Shown here in pieces: positions 15,449-28,277 of a DNA stretch of 64,000 nucleotides (position 1 is the stretch's first letter; each line of letters begins with the position of its first letter). A program made the position numbers and the translations under genes. The stretch is from Mycobacterium terramassiliense. GTDB taxonomy: Bacteria; Actinomycetota; Actinomycetes; Mycobacteriales; Mycobacteriaceae. The DNA is taken from NCBI RefSeq assembly GCF_900157385.1, contig NZ_LT717701.1, positions 474,693 through 538,692 on the forward strand. Direction: 5' to 3'. The notes beneath the pieces are model-generated. The model saw nothing but the letters and a program-made list of their open reading frames with translations. It made no database searches and was not told the DNA's origin.

Positions 15449-16990
15449 CTAACCCGCGGGTGCGATCGCCGCGGCGAGCTGCTGCGGTATGTAATTGACG
15501 AATAGCGGCACGAGCCCCATGAACGGCGTGCCGAAGATGGTCACCGGATAGGGGTCCGTAGCGAATGGGCTGCTGAGGGCGATCGTCCCTGTGAGGGGAT
15601 GGGGCGGAACGAGAAGGCCGTCGAACGGCAGGTGTAGAACGATCTGCGCGGTGAAGGCGATGGGCGGAAGAGGGGGCGGCAGTGGGTAATTCACCGGCAC
15701 CGGGATCGCCATATCCACGATCGTTTCGCCATTGAGGAAGCCGTTGGCGACGACGGCCGGCGCGTTCGCGAGCGCGCCGAGCGCGCCCACCGGGTTGCCG
15801 GCCAATAAGGCCTGCTGAACCGCCGTCGCGGAGGTGGCGAGGCCCTCCAGGCCCGCGAGCGGGGCGCCGGCCGCGGCGTAGGTGATCTGCAGCGGCAAGC
15901 CGAAGAAGGCGCTGAGCGATCCGCTCGTCGGACTCGTCAGCGGCAAGGTGGCGGTGGCCGAAATGCTTGGAATCGTAAGCGCGTTGAGCACATTGGTGAG
16001 ATTCTGCGACATCTGCCGAGGGATCGAGGGGGGCATCAGGTTGGTCAAGTACTGCGCCTCTTGGCCGGGGATGTTGGCGAGGGCGAACAGATTGCCGAGC
16101 GGGCCGAGCAGCGTGGGATTGACCGTGGCGTTAACCGTCGGATTGAAGGGGATGATCGTCCCCGTCAGGGTGACCACCGGGGTGCCCGGATTGACGCCCG
16201 TGACAAGGAGATTCGCGAAGGCCTGCGCGACGTCCTGCACCGCGCCGAAGTAATCACCGGCCAGGACGGCCTGCAGTGCCACCTGGAGCTGCGCGCCAAA
16301 AGCCGGGAGGCCGGCCCAGATTCCGGTCGCCGCGGCGTAGAGGTTGGTGGCAAATTCCTGGGCGAAGCCGATCTGCGTGGTGATGAACTGCTGCGCGTAA
16401 AACGCGGCGGGGAAGGTCAGGAGTTGCTGGATGCCGGCCTGGATGGCCGCCGGCAGGCCGGCCAGGAAGGCGGGGAAGTTCTCGATGGTGTTGGTGAGCG
16501 CCGTGGCGATCTGCTGCCAATAGCCGATCTGATTGACCAGGACCTGGCGCAGAAACGGGAACGGGTCGGCGGACCAGGTGTTGAAGAGGTTCTGCAGGTT
16601 CGCCGAGGTATTGACGACGAGTTGCCCATACGCGCCGCCCGGGGCGGCAGCGGCCAGGCCCGACGCGGCCCCGGTGGACAAGCCGGTCGACAGCAGGCTC
16701 CGCTCGGCGTTGGCGATCTCGGTGCCGAGGTAGGCCGCCGCGCCGCCGTTGAGCAGGCTGACGAACTCGTCCTGAAACGCGACCGCTCGGGCGCCGAGGA
16801 CCTGGAATTCGCGGCCGAACCTGCCGAACACCTCCGAGACCGCGATCGACACCTCGTCGGATGCCGCCGCGGCGACCCCGGTGGTGGGGGCCGCGGCGGC
16901 GGCGGTCGCCTCTCCCAGGCTCGAACCGATGCCCGACAGGCGCTCGGCGGCGGCCGTCACCAGCTCCGGTTCTGTGATCACGAACGACAC
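15449..16990 (-). CDS. PE-family protein with hydrophobic C-terminal region (locus of PE_PGRS62, Rv3812)
   Basis: A 513-residue protein starting with the PE-type N-terminus VSFVITEPELVTAAAERLSGIG. The helical PE domain spans about residues 1-95 and includes the expected YLGTEIANAE at its end. The rest is Ala/Leu/Pro-rich with repeated NLFNTW-, FPAFLAGLP- and NPVGALGAL-like segments; no PGRS Gly-Gly-Ala repeat is present, although Rv3812 at this locus in Mtb is a PE_PGRS. The GTG at 16990 has a GGGGAGA ribosome binding site; the longer open frame runs into the amidase gene out of frame. PE proteins are secreted by ESX systems. No PPE partner is adjacent. Confidence 0.85.
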   Translation of the reverse strand: MSFVITEPELVTAAAERLSGIGSSLGEATAAAAAPTTGVAAAASDEVSIAVSEVFGRFGREFQVLGARAVAFQDEFVSLLNGGAAAYLGTEIANAERSLLSTGLSTGAASGLAAAAPGGAYGQLVVNTSANLQNLFNTWSADPFPFLRQVLVNQIGYWQQIATALTNTIENFPAFLAGLPAAIQAGIQQLLTFPAAFYAQQFITTQIGFAQEFATNLYAAATGIWAGLPAFGAQLQVALQAVLAGDYFGAVQDVAQAFANLLVTGVNPGTPVVTLTGTIIPFNPTVNATVNPTLLGPLGNLFALANIPGQEAQYLTNLMPPSIPRQMSQNLTNVLNALTIPSISATATLPLTSPTSGSLSAFFGLPLQITYAAAGAPLAGLEGLATSATAVQQALLAGNPVGALGALANAPAVVANGFLNGETIVDMAIPVPVNYPLPPPLPPIAFTAQIVLHLPFDGLLVPPHPLTGTIALSSPFATDPYPVTIFGTPFMGLVPLFVNYIPQQLAAAIAPAG

Positions 16991-17088
16991 GGCCGTCTCC
17001 CCTCGCCTCGGTCCAACCCCGTGCTTGCCGGGCATTTCGAGCGTACTGTGACCGAGCCCACACCGGACCCGAAACGATCCGATCGGCC

Positions 17089-18780
17089 CTAGGTGGCGGC
17101 GGGGTGGCTGGGCAGCGAGAAGTGTTCGGGCGGCACGTCGGGGCCGCTCGGCGATTGCGTCGACAGCGGCGTCGTGATGCCGTCGACAACGGAGGTGACG
17201 TTCCCGGTGAGCCGCTCGTAGTTGAGGGTCCCGTGCTGGAAATTCTGCGTAATCTGCAGGGGCTCTTGTATTTCCGCGCTGTTCGGCAGCCCGAGCGGAC
17301 CGCGCTCGTAGCTCAGCGAGGCCCACGCGTCGTAGATGGCGCCGGTCACCGGCTGCGGGCCGATCTCGGGTGACCAGTACATCGCACCCTTGGCGAATTC
17401 GGCGAAGCGGGCGTTGCCCTCCGCGTTGTCTTCCGGGGAGGTGGGTGCGCCCAGGACGCTGTTCATCCCGCCCATCGCCAGCCAATGGTCGTAGATGGCG
17501 CCGCCCTTCAGCGCGTTGATCAGCTCCTCGGGCGGGTCGTTGAAATGCGATGCGATGTCGCGGATTTCGTCCATCAGGGCGTAGGCGGCGTTGCCCGGGC
17601 AGTCGGTATTGCCGACGTCGCGGTGGGTGAAGATGGTGGGCAGGTTGGCGATCGTGCCGGCCGCGTACGTGGTGTAGTGGCTGCCGGCCGACTCCAGCGC
17701 CACCGTGCCCTTGGGGTCGACGCCGTCCATGCCCAGCCGCCACCCGAGCAGCCGGCCCACGGTCCGCAGCTGGATGGGCGTCGGCGGCACGTCGTCGAAG
17801 TTCCCGATCATCGCCACGCCCCAGGTGTTGCGGTTGAATCCGCCGGTGTGAAAGGCCTCGACGGCTTTGGTGAGGCCGCCGGCGCTGCCCTCGAACACCT
17901 GGCCGTACTTGTCGACCAGCGCGTTGTAAGCGATGTCGCACCAGCCCAGCGTCTTGCTGTGGTAGGTGTAGATCGCCTTGACGATCCCGGCCGATTCGAG
18001 CGGGGAGTAGTCGTTGCTGCCCGCGGTGTGGTGGACGACCGCGGCGCGAATCCCGTTGTCGTACTGCGGACTACCGCATCGTAGCGATTCGTCGGCGCCC
18101 CACTCCGCCCGGCTGATGATCGCGGGCGGCTGCCCCGGCATCATCACCCCGGTCGGCGGCGTCCAGTGCGTCCTGGCCGGCGCTTGCGGCGGGGAGATGA
18201 GGATCGCGGAGATGTTCTGCCCGAAGGGTTGTTCCCTGCTGACCGGCTTGTACCCCAGGCCGTCGGGGGGCGCCACGGCGCCGGGTCCCGCGCCAGCGGG
18301 TGGTGCCCCCAGGGTCACCGCAGCATCCATGGGGCGGGTGACCGCGATCTGGACCGTCGTGGTGGTCCCCACGAACACCGGGTCGGTGCTGCGTGGACCC
18401 TCGCTCGGGTCGACCGGGCGGCCCGTTGGGGCCGCCGCGTCGTCGCCCACCGGCGCGGCGTCGGGAGCCGCGGTTTCGTACTCGGTCTGATACCACGGCC
18501 CCCACGAACCGTCGGGGCGCTTCGCGCGCACCCGGGTGGACGTGCCCGCGAGGTCGCCCGTGAGCGCGACCAACGAAAACGGCTTGCCCTGGGTGAGTTC
18601 GCGAACCGTGACCCCGCCCCCGAGCCCGATCAGCGGCTGCTCGACGAGCTGGGTGTCCTGGGTCCGCGGCGGCTCCGGCGCGCCGCGGTCGTGTGTCGCG
18701 TGGCCCACCCAGGCGACGATGACGACGGTCGCCGCCATGGCGGTGAGCAACATCGTTGGCGCGCGACTGCGGGACGACAC
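17089..18780 (-). CDS. Secreted peptidoglycan-recognition/amidase-fold protein with LGFP repeats (Rv3811-like)
   Basis: A 563-residue exported protein. An N-terminal hydrophobic signal or anchor (PTMLLTAMAATVVIVAWVG) is followed by a Pro/Ala-rich region, then a PGRP/amidase_2 domain (about 215-385). Zinc ligands are recognisable in AAVVHHTAGSND, IFTHRDVGN and NTDCPGNAAY. The C-terminus (about 405-525) carries LGFP-like repeats (DHWLAMGGMNSVLGAPTSPE, IYDAWASLSYERGPLGLPNS) that bind cell wall arabinogalactan or peptidoglycan. It probably cleaves or senses peptidoglycan outside the membrane. A copy of the window's palindromic repeat lies in frame near residue 158 (APPAGAG). It has its own -10. 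Confidence 0.9.
   Translation of the reverse strand: MSSRSRAPTMLLTAMAATVVIVAWVGHATHDRGAPEPPRTQDTQLVEQPLIGLGGGVTVRELTQGKPFSLVALTGDLAGTSTRVRAKRPDGSWGPWYQTEYETAAPDAAPVGDDAAAPTGRPVDPSEGPRSTDPVFVGTTTTVQIAVTRPMDAAVTLGAPPAGAGPGAVAPPDGLGYKPVSREQPFGQNISAILISPPQAPARTHWTPPTGVMMPGQPPAIISRAEWGADESLRCGSPQYDNGIRAAVVHHTAGSNDYSPLESAGIVKAIYTYHSKTLGWCDIAYNALVDKYGQVFEGSAGGLTKAVEAFHTGGFNRNTWGVAMIGNFDDVPPTPIQLRTVGRLLGWRLGMDGVDPKGTVALESAGSHYTTYAAGTIANLPTIFTHRDVGNTDCPGNAAYALMDEIRDIASHFNDPPEELINALKGGAIYDHWLAMGGMNSVLGAPTSPEDNAEGNARFAEFAKGAMYWSPEIGPQPVTGAIYDAWASLSYERGPLGLPNSAEIQEPLQITQNFQHGTLNYERLTGNVTSVVDGITTPLSTQSPSGPDVPPEHFSLPSHPAAT
18284..18310. repeat. Short palindromic repeat, copy 2 (degenerate, in coding frame)
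   Basis: Contains CGCCAGCGGGTGGTGCCCCC, close to copy 1 but with a less perfect palindrome. It lies in the Pro/Ala-rich linker of the amidase-like protein and keeps the frame. Confidence 0.55.
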
Positions 18781-18786
18781 CAGCTG

Positions 18787-18792
18787 ATGTTA
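18787..18792 (-). promoter_or_regulatory. PGRP/amidase gene -10 hexamer, leaderless
   Basis: TAACAT on the minus strand ends 6 nt before the GTG at 18780. There is no ribosome binding site, so the mRNA is probably leaderless. Confidence 0.45.
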
Positions 18793-18851
18793 CGTGTGTT
18801 TCTGATGTTATTTATGAGGCGACACGACGCCGGCGCCGAAAAGTCCCCGAA

Positions 18852-18905
18852 AACCTGTTCGACGGCACCGCAGAGGGGCTCTGCGGTGCCGTCGGGGGAC
18901 AGGTT
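18852..18905 (-). terminator. Strong hairpin terminator after erp
   Basis: Arms 18860-18875 and 18879-18894 are perfect 16-bp reverse complements (CGACGGCACCGCAGAG) around a GGG loop. An outer AACCTGT/ACAGGTT pair lies at 18852-18858 and 18899-18905. The hairpin sits between erp and the next promoter on the same strand, with a T-containing stretch after it. Confidence 0.75.
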
Positions 18906-18927
18906 CCTCCCGGGTTCTCGTGGGGCT

Positions 18928-19971
18928 CTAGTGGGGCAGGACCGGCGCGGCGGCACCGGTCAGGGCGCCGGTGGCGCCCGGCACGGCGCCCGCGGCGGCG
19001 GGCAGCGCACCCGCGGCGGCCGGCAGCGCACCGGCGGCGGCGCCCGGCAGGGCACCCGCGGCACCCGGCAGGGCGCCCGCGGCACCCGCGGCGGCCGGGA
19101 GCGCACCGGCGGCGGCGCCCGGCAGGGCCTTGGCGGCGCCCGGCAGCGCACCCGCGGCGGCCGGCAACGCGGCACCCGGCGCACCACCCGCGGCGCCCTG
19201 CTGGACACCTTGCATGATGGCCGGCATCACCAGGCCCTTGAGCAGGTCGATGGCCTGGCCGGCGCCCAACTGGTTGGCGGCTTGCATCAGGTCGTTGACC
19301 AGGCCACCACCGCCCGAGCTGCCCCCGGTGCCCCCGGACGCGATCGGCGAGGCGCCGCCCAGCGTGGACGGGTCACCGAGGATCGGGTAGGTGCCGCCGG
19401 CGCCCGGGTCCAACCCGGTCGTCGAGTCGATCGGCACCTCACTGGGCGACAGGGTGGGACTCCCGATGCCCGGCGTGACTCCGGCCGGGCTGGTCAGCGC
19501 CGGGTTGAGTCCGGCGGCCGGTGTCGTGGGCACCGCGCCGGGCGTGGTGACCCCGGGCGTGGTGGGCGGCAATCCCGGGTTCGCGAGTGCCGGGCTCGTC
19601 AGGCCAGGGCTGGTCAGCCCCGGGCTGGCGAGGCTCGGGCTGGTCAAACCAGGGCTGGTCAAGCCCGGGCTGGTGAGGCCCGAGGTGCCCAAGCCGGGAC
19701 TGGCCAGGCCCGGGGTGCTGGCCCCGGCCCCGCTCAACGCCGGCACGGGCGGCAAGTTGATCCCGAACTGCGACAGGCCCTGCGACAGCGCACCCATCAG
19801 TTCACCGGGCAGGTCGGTCATCACCGCGGCCTTCTTGAACTCGTGGTGTTCGGCCGGCTTGCTGTCGGCGGTCGATTCGTAGACAAGGAAGTATGCGCAA
19901 GGACTCGCCACTGCCACGGCGGCGACCGCGCTCATGGCTGTCGAAAGCTTGCGTCGGCGTCGGTTCGGCAC
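18928..19971 (-). CDS. erp: Exported repetitive protein Erp (PirG)
   Basis: A secreted surface protein needed in pathogenic mycobacteria for normal growth in the host. The start is the GTG at 19971 (VPNRRRRKLSTAMSAV) with a GGAGA ribosome binding site; an upstream ATG is 24 nt earlier. A signal peptide spans about residues 1-32. The conserved N-domain follows (EHHEFKKAAVMTDLPGELMGAL). Residues 86-135 hold the hallmark PGLTS-type repeats, about ten copies. A conserved helical C-domain (VNDLMQAANQLGAGQAIDLLKG) covers 224-255. Unusually, about 85 more residues of AAAGALPGAAG-type repeats follow (260-347), making it 347 residues against 284 in Mtb. Confidence 0.95.
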   Translation of the reverse strand: MPNRRRRKLSTAMSAVAAVAVASPCAYFLVYESTADSKPAEHHEFKKAAVMTDLPGELMGALSQGLSQFGINLPPVPALSGAGASTPGLASPGLGTSGLTSPGLTSPGLTSPSLASPGLTSPGLTSPALANPGLPPTTPGVTTPGAVPTTPAAGLNPALTSPAGVTPGIGSPTLSPSEVPIDSTTGLDPGAGGTYPILGDPSTLGGASPIASGGTGGSSGGGGLVNDLMQAANQLGAGQAIDLLKGLVMPAIMQGVQQGAAGGAPGAALPAAAGALPGAAKALPGAAAGALPAAAGAAGALPGAAGALPGAAAGALPAAAGALPAAAGAVPGATGALTGAAAPVLPH

Positions 19972-20161
19972 GGAAGTCTCCTCAAATCTGGACAACTAGT
20001 GGAACTGTGTTGTGTCGGCGTGCCCCGCCCGTCCTATCCGGTATGGAGCACACAGATCCGATGGTACGAGTGGGATTGCTGTGACTAGAGTGCTGATATT
20101 GAATCGTGAGGTAATTGGGACTCCGACTGTGACCGGCGCGGCGGGCCCCCAAAGTCGCTGT

Positions 20162-20199
20162 CATTTGGCTTAACCCGGACTCCCTGGCCTCGCCAAATG
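20162..20199. promoter_or_regulatory. Inverted repeat upstream of glf
   Basis: CATTTGGC (20162-20169) and GCCAAATG (20192-20199) are perfect 8-bp arms around 22 bp. TTAACCC and GGGTTAG also pair loosely here. The repeat lies 22 bp before the glf -10 and may be an operator; nothing identifies its ligand. Confidence 0.35.
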
Positions 20200-20205
20200 G
20201 GTTAG

Positions 20206-23340
<3,135 letters not shown>

Positions 23341-23348
<8 letters not shown>

Positions 23349-23865
23349 AACGGCCGCTCCGCGCGGTGAAGTGGCCGCGCTGGTGGCCGTCCAGTCGGCA
23401 CTGGCCGACCGCCCCGGCGTGCTGACCGTGGCGCGCGGGCTGTCGCATTTCGGGGAGCACAGCATCGGCTGGGTGGCCGCCGCGGCGCTCGGCGCGGTGC
23501 TGATGCCGGGGCGCCGCCGCGATTGGCTGATGGTGGGGGCCGGCGCGTTCGCCGCGCACGCCGCCGCCGTGGTGGTCAAGCGGTTGGTGCGGCGCCAACG
23601 GCCGCATGATCCGGCGGTGGCGGTCAACGTCGGCACACCCAGCCAGCTGAGCTTCCCCTCCGCGCACGCCACCTCCACCACCGCCGCCGCCATCCTGATG
23701 GGCCGGGTCACGGGCCTGCCGCTGCCGGCGGTCCTGGTGCCGCCGATGGCGCTGTCGCGGATACTGCTGGGCGTGCACTACCCCAGCGACGTGGCTTTCG
23801 GCGTCGCCCTGGGTGCAGCCGTCGCGGGGATCGCGGGCCGAGCGCGAGAGGTGTGTGCCGAATGA
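23341..23865 (+). CDS. PAP2-type phosphatase (Rv3807c-like), probable decaprenyl-phosphoryl-5-phosphoribose phosphatase
   Basis: A 174-residue membrane phosphatase of the PAP2/PgpB superfamily. The three catalytic blocks are visible: KRLVRRQRPH (KX6RP type), SFPSAHATST (PSGH-type with Ala for Gly) and SRILLGVHYPSDVAFG (SRX5HX3D). Four to five hydrophobic helices alternate with these. It is translationally coupled between glfT2 (8-nt overlap) and ubiA (4-nt overlap). Context fits removal of the 5-phosphate from decaprenyl-phosphoryl-phosphoribose, the step between UbiA and DprE1. That role has been proposed for Rv3807c and is not shown by sequence alone. Confidence 0.88.
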
Positions 23866-24770
23866 GCGAAGACGTGATGATCGGGCCCCCGTCGAACCTG
23901 ATCGTCGGGGTGATCAAGGCGATCCGCCCCCGGCAATGGGTGAAGAACGTGCTGGTCCTCGCCGCGCCGTTGAGCGCGGCGGGCCGGGGCCATCGCTACG
24001 ACTACGGCCAACTGGGAATTCAGGTGGCGATGGCCTTCGTGGTGTTCAGCCTGGCCGCCTCCGCGGTGTACCTGATCAACGACGTTCGCGACGTCGAGGC
24101 CGACCGGGAGCATCCCACCAAGCGGTTCCGCCCGATCGCCGCCGGCGTGGTGCCCGAATGGCTGGCCTACGGCCTGGCCGTTGTGCTCGCGGTGGTGTCG
24201 CTCGGGCTGGCCTGGTGGCTGACGCCGAACCTGGCGCTGGTGATGGCGGTCTACATCGCCATGCAACTCGCGTACTGCTTCGGCCTCAAGCACCAGGCGG
24301 TGATGGACATCTGCATCGTGTCGTCGGCGTATCTGCTGCGGGCCATCGCCGGGGGTGCGGCCACCGATACCCATCTGTCGCAGTGGTTCCTGTTGATGGC
24401 GGCGTTCGCGTCGCTGTTCATGGTGGCCGGCAAGCGGTACGCCGAGCTGCAGCTCGCCGAGCGCACCGGCGCGGCCATCCGCAAGTCGCTGGAGAGTTAC
24501 ACGAGCACCTACCTGCGGTTCGTCTGGACGATGTCGGCCACCGCGGTGGTGCTGTGCTACGGGCTGTGGGCGTTCGAGCGCGAACACGGCGAGGCGGGCT
24601 GGTTCGTGGTGTCGATGGTCCCGTTCACCATCGCGATCCTGCGCTACGCGGTCGACGTCGACGGCGGGCTGGCCGGGGAGCCCGAGGACATCGCGTTGCG
24701 TGACCGGGTGCTGCAGCTGTTGGCGCTGGCCTGGATCGCGACAGTTGGGGCCGCCGTTGCCTTCGGCTAG
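23862..24770 (+). CDS. ubiA: Decaprenol-phosphate 5-phosphoribosyltransferase (DPPR synthase)
   Basis: Transfers phosphoribose from PRPP to decaprenyl phosphate, the first membrane step toward the arabinose donor. The 302 residues equal the Mtb protein. It is a UbiA-superfamily membrane protein with about nine helices. The first Asp-rich motif is LINDVRDVEADREH at residues 73-81 (NDXXDXXXD); the second is the AYCFGLKHQAVMDI region. KRFRPIAAG follows the first motif, as expected. The ATG overlaps the previous stop by 4 nt. Changes in this gene raise ethambutol resistance in Mtb; no functional change can be judged here. Confidence 0.95.
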   Translation: MSEDVMIGPPSNLIVGVIKAIRPRQWVKNVLVLAAPLSAAGRGHRYDYGQLGIQVAMAFVVFSLAASAVYLINDVRDVEADREHPTKRFRPIAAGVVPEWLAYGLAVVLAVVSLGLAWWLTPNLALVMAVYIAMQLAYCFGLKHQAVMDICIVSSAYLLRAIAGGAATDTHLSQWFLLMAAFASLFMVAGKRYAELQLAERTGAAIRKSLESYTSTYLRFVWTMSATAVVLCYGLWAFEREHGEAGWFVVSMVPFTIAILRYAVDVDGGLAGEPEDIALRDRVLQLLALAWIATVGAAVAFG

Positions 24771-24867
24771 CCCCCACCTAGAAGGTCTGAAGGCGCTGAA
24801 GGGCACTGTGCTGCGCCGTCGCCCGGTGATCAGGCGGGCAGGTCGGCCGCTGTTCCCCTACGTCACC

Positions 24868-26742
24868 ATGGTGCGGGTCAGCCTGTGGATCAGCGTGGTG
24901 GTGGTCGCCGTCCTGTTCGCATGGGGCGCCTGGCAGCGACGCTGGATCGCCGACGACGGGCTCATCGTGCTGCGCACCGTGCGCAATTTGCTGGCCGGCA
25001 ACGGACCGGTCTTCAACGCCGGCGAACGGGTCGAGGCGAACACCTCCACCGCGTGGACCTACCTGATGTATGTCGGCAGCTGGGTGGGCGGGCCGATGCG
25101 CATGGAGTACGTGGCGCTGGCGCTGGCCCTGACCCTTTCGGTGCTGGGCGTGGCGTTGTTGATGCTGGGCGCCGGCCGCTTGTACGCCCCCAGCCTGCGG
25201 GGCCGCAGGGCGATCATGCTGCCCGCCGGGGCCCTGGTCTACATCGCGTTGCCGCCGGCGCGTGACTTTGCCACCTCCGGCCTGGAGAGCGGCCTGACGC
25301 TGGCCTATCTCGGGTTGCTGTGGTGGATGATGGTGTGCTGGGCGCAACCGGTGCGGGGGCGTCCGGGCGGCGGAGTGTTCATCGGAGCGCTGGCCTTCGT
25401 CGCGGGGTTCAGCGTTCTGGTCCGGCCCGACCTGGCCTTGATGGGTGGGCTGGCGCTGATCATGCTGATCGTCGCCGCGCGCAACTGGCGGCGCCGCGTG
25501 CTGATCGTGGTGGCCGGCGGATTCCTTCCGGTGGCCTACGAGATCTTCCGGATGGGCTATTACGGGCTGCTGGTCCCCGGGACGGCCCTGGCCAAGGACG
25601 CGGCCGGCGACAAGTGGTCGCAGGGGATGATCTACCTGTCGAACTTCAACTCGCCCTATGCGGTGTGGGTGCCGGTGGTGCTGCTGGTGGCGCTCGGGGC
25701 GCTGTTGGTGGTCGCGCGCCGCCGCCCCTCGTTCCTTCGCCCCGTGCTCGCGCCCGATTACGGCCGCGCGGCGCGGGCGGTGCAGAGCCCGCCGGCGGTC
25801 GTCGCCTTCGTCGTCGTCAGCGGCCTGCTGCAGGGCTTCTACTGGATCCGGCAGGGCGGCGATTTCATGCACGCGAGGGTGCTTTTGGCGCCCCTGTTTT
25901 GTTTGCTGGCGCCGGTGGCGGTCATTCCGGTGCCGATCCCCGACGGCGCGGACTATTCGCGGGAGACCGGCAATTGGGTGGCCGGCGCCGCCGCCGCGTT
26001 GTGGCTCGGAATCGCCGGCTGGTCGCTGTGGGCAGCAAACTCCCCGGGGATGGGCGACGACGCCACCCACGTCACCTACACGGGAATCGTCGACGAGCGC
26101 CGCTTCTACGCGCAGGCCACCGGGCACGCGCACCCGCTGACCGCGGCGGACTACCTGGACTACCCGCGGATGGCCGCCGTTCTGACGGCCCTTGACAACA
26201 CCCCGGACGGGGCGTTGTTGCTGCCTTCCGGCAATTACATCCAGTGGGACCTGGTCCCGATGGCGCAGCCCGCTCCCGGGGATGCCAAGGCGCCGCAAAA
26301 GCCCCAGCACGCGGTGTTTTTCACCAACCTGGGCATGCTCGGCATGAACGTCGGCCTCGACGTCAGGGTGATCGACCAGATCGGTCTGGCAAACCCCCTG
26401 GCCCAGCACACCGAACGGCTGAAGCACGGCCGGATCGGGCACGACAAGAACCTTTTCCCGGACTGGGTGATCGCCGACGGCCCCTGGGTCAAGGTGTATC
26501 CGGGCATTCCGGGGTATCTGGATGTGAATTGGGTTGCCCAGGCCGTGGCGGCCCTGAAATGTCCGGAGACCCAGGCGGTGCTCGCCTCGGTGCGCGCCCC
26601 AATGACCTTGCACCGCTTCGTGTCCAACGTCGTGCACTCCTTCGAGTTCACCACGTACCGAATCGATCGTGTTCCGCTCTACGAGCTCGCGCGGTGCGGG
26701 CTGCCGGTGCCGGAGGCAATCCCCCCGCCTCCGCGCGAGTAG
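24868..26742 (+). CDS. aftB: Arabinofuranosyltransferase AftB
   Basis: Adds the terminal beta-1,2 arabinofuranose to arabinan outside the membrane, using decaprenyl-phospho-arabinose. The 624 residues from the ATG at 24868 (MVRVSLWISVVVV) compare with 627 in Mtb. It is a GT-C fold protein with about ten N-terminal helices and a soluble C-terminal domain. The acidic catalytic loop is RRWIADDGLIVLRTVRNLLAG near residue 30 (the DD pair), and VEANTSTAWTYLMYVGSW follows. 97 nt separate it from ubiA, so a longer N-terminus from an upstream GTG cannot be excluded. Confidence 0.93.
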   Translation: MVRVSLWISVVVVAVLFAWGAWQRRWIADDGLIVLRTVRNLLAGNGPVFNAGERVEANTSTAWTYLMYVGSWVGGPMRMEYVALALALTLSVLGVALLMLGAGRLYAPSLRGRRAIMLPAGALVYIALPPARDFATSGLESGLTLAYLGLLWWMMVCWAQPVRGRPGGGVFIGALAFVAGFSVLVRPDLALMGGLALIMLIVAARNWRRRVLIVVAGGFLPVAYEIFRMGYYGLLVPGTALAKDAAGDKWSQGMIYLSNFNSPYAVWVPVVLLVALGALLVVARRRPSFLRPVLAPDYGRAARAVQSPPAVVAFVVVSGLLQGFYWIRQGGDFMHARVLLAPLFCLLAPVAVIPVPIPDGADYSRETGNWVAGAAAALWLGIAGWSLWAANSPGMGDDATHVTYTGIVDERRFYAQATGHAHPLTAADYLDYPRMAAVLTALDNTPDGALLLPSGNYIQWDLVPMAQPAPGDAKAPQKPQHAVFFTNLGMLGMNVGLDVRVIDQIGLANPLAQHTERLKHGRIGHDKNLFPDWVIADGPWVKVYPGIPGYLDVNWVAQAVAALKCPETQAVLASVRAPMTLHRFVSNVVHSFEFTTYRIDRVPLYELARCGLPVPEAIPPPPRE

Positions 26743-28126
<1,384 letters not shown>

Positions 28127-28146
28127 ACACCACAGCGATGCGACTG

Positions 28147-28176
28147 GCGGCGGGCACCCTTCGGGGTTCCCGCCGC
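28147..28176 (+). terminator. UUCG-capped terminator after fbpA
   Basis: A 13-bp stem with one mismatch (GCGGCGGGCACCC / GGGTTCCCGCCGC) is closed by a TTCG tetraloop and followed by TAGTTGTT. It starts about 20 nt after the fbpA stop and should insulate fbpA from fbpD. Confidence 0.75.
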
Positions 28177-28277
28177 TAGTTGTTCGCAGCCTGTGTGACC
28201 TGTTTCACTACCCGCGGGACGGGCGACTTCCGTCGCTGGCTAATGTGCAGACAGCGACTAGACGATGGAGGGTGGAC

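Noticed and set aside
15449..17941. Continuous minus-strand frame joining the PE gene with part of the PGRP gene
   Set aside because: Before the PE GTG the frame is out of phase with the true PGRP frame; the PE start has its own ribosome binding site.
18960..19208. Possible tandem minisatellite separate from erp
   Set aside because: The repeats are codon-level copies of the Ala-Leu-Pro-Gly array at the end of Erp, so they belong to that gene.
24700..24867. Longer N-terminus for AftB
   Set aside because: The added residues overlap ubiA and lack homology; the MVRVSLW start matches the known protein.
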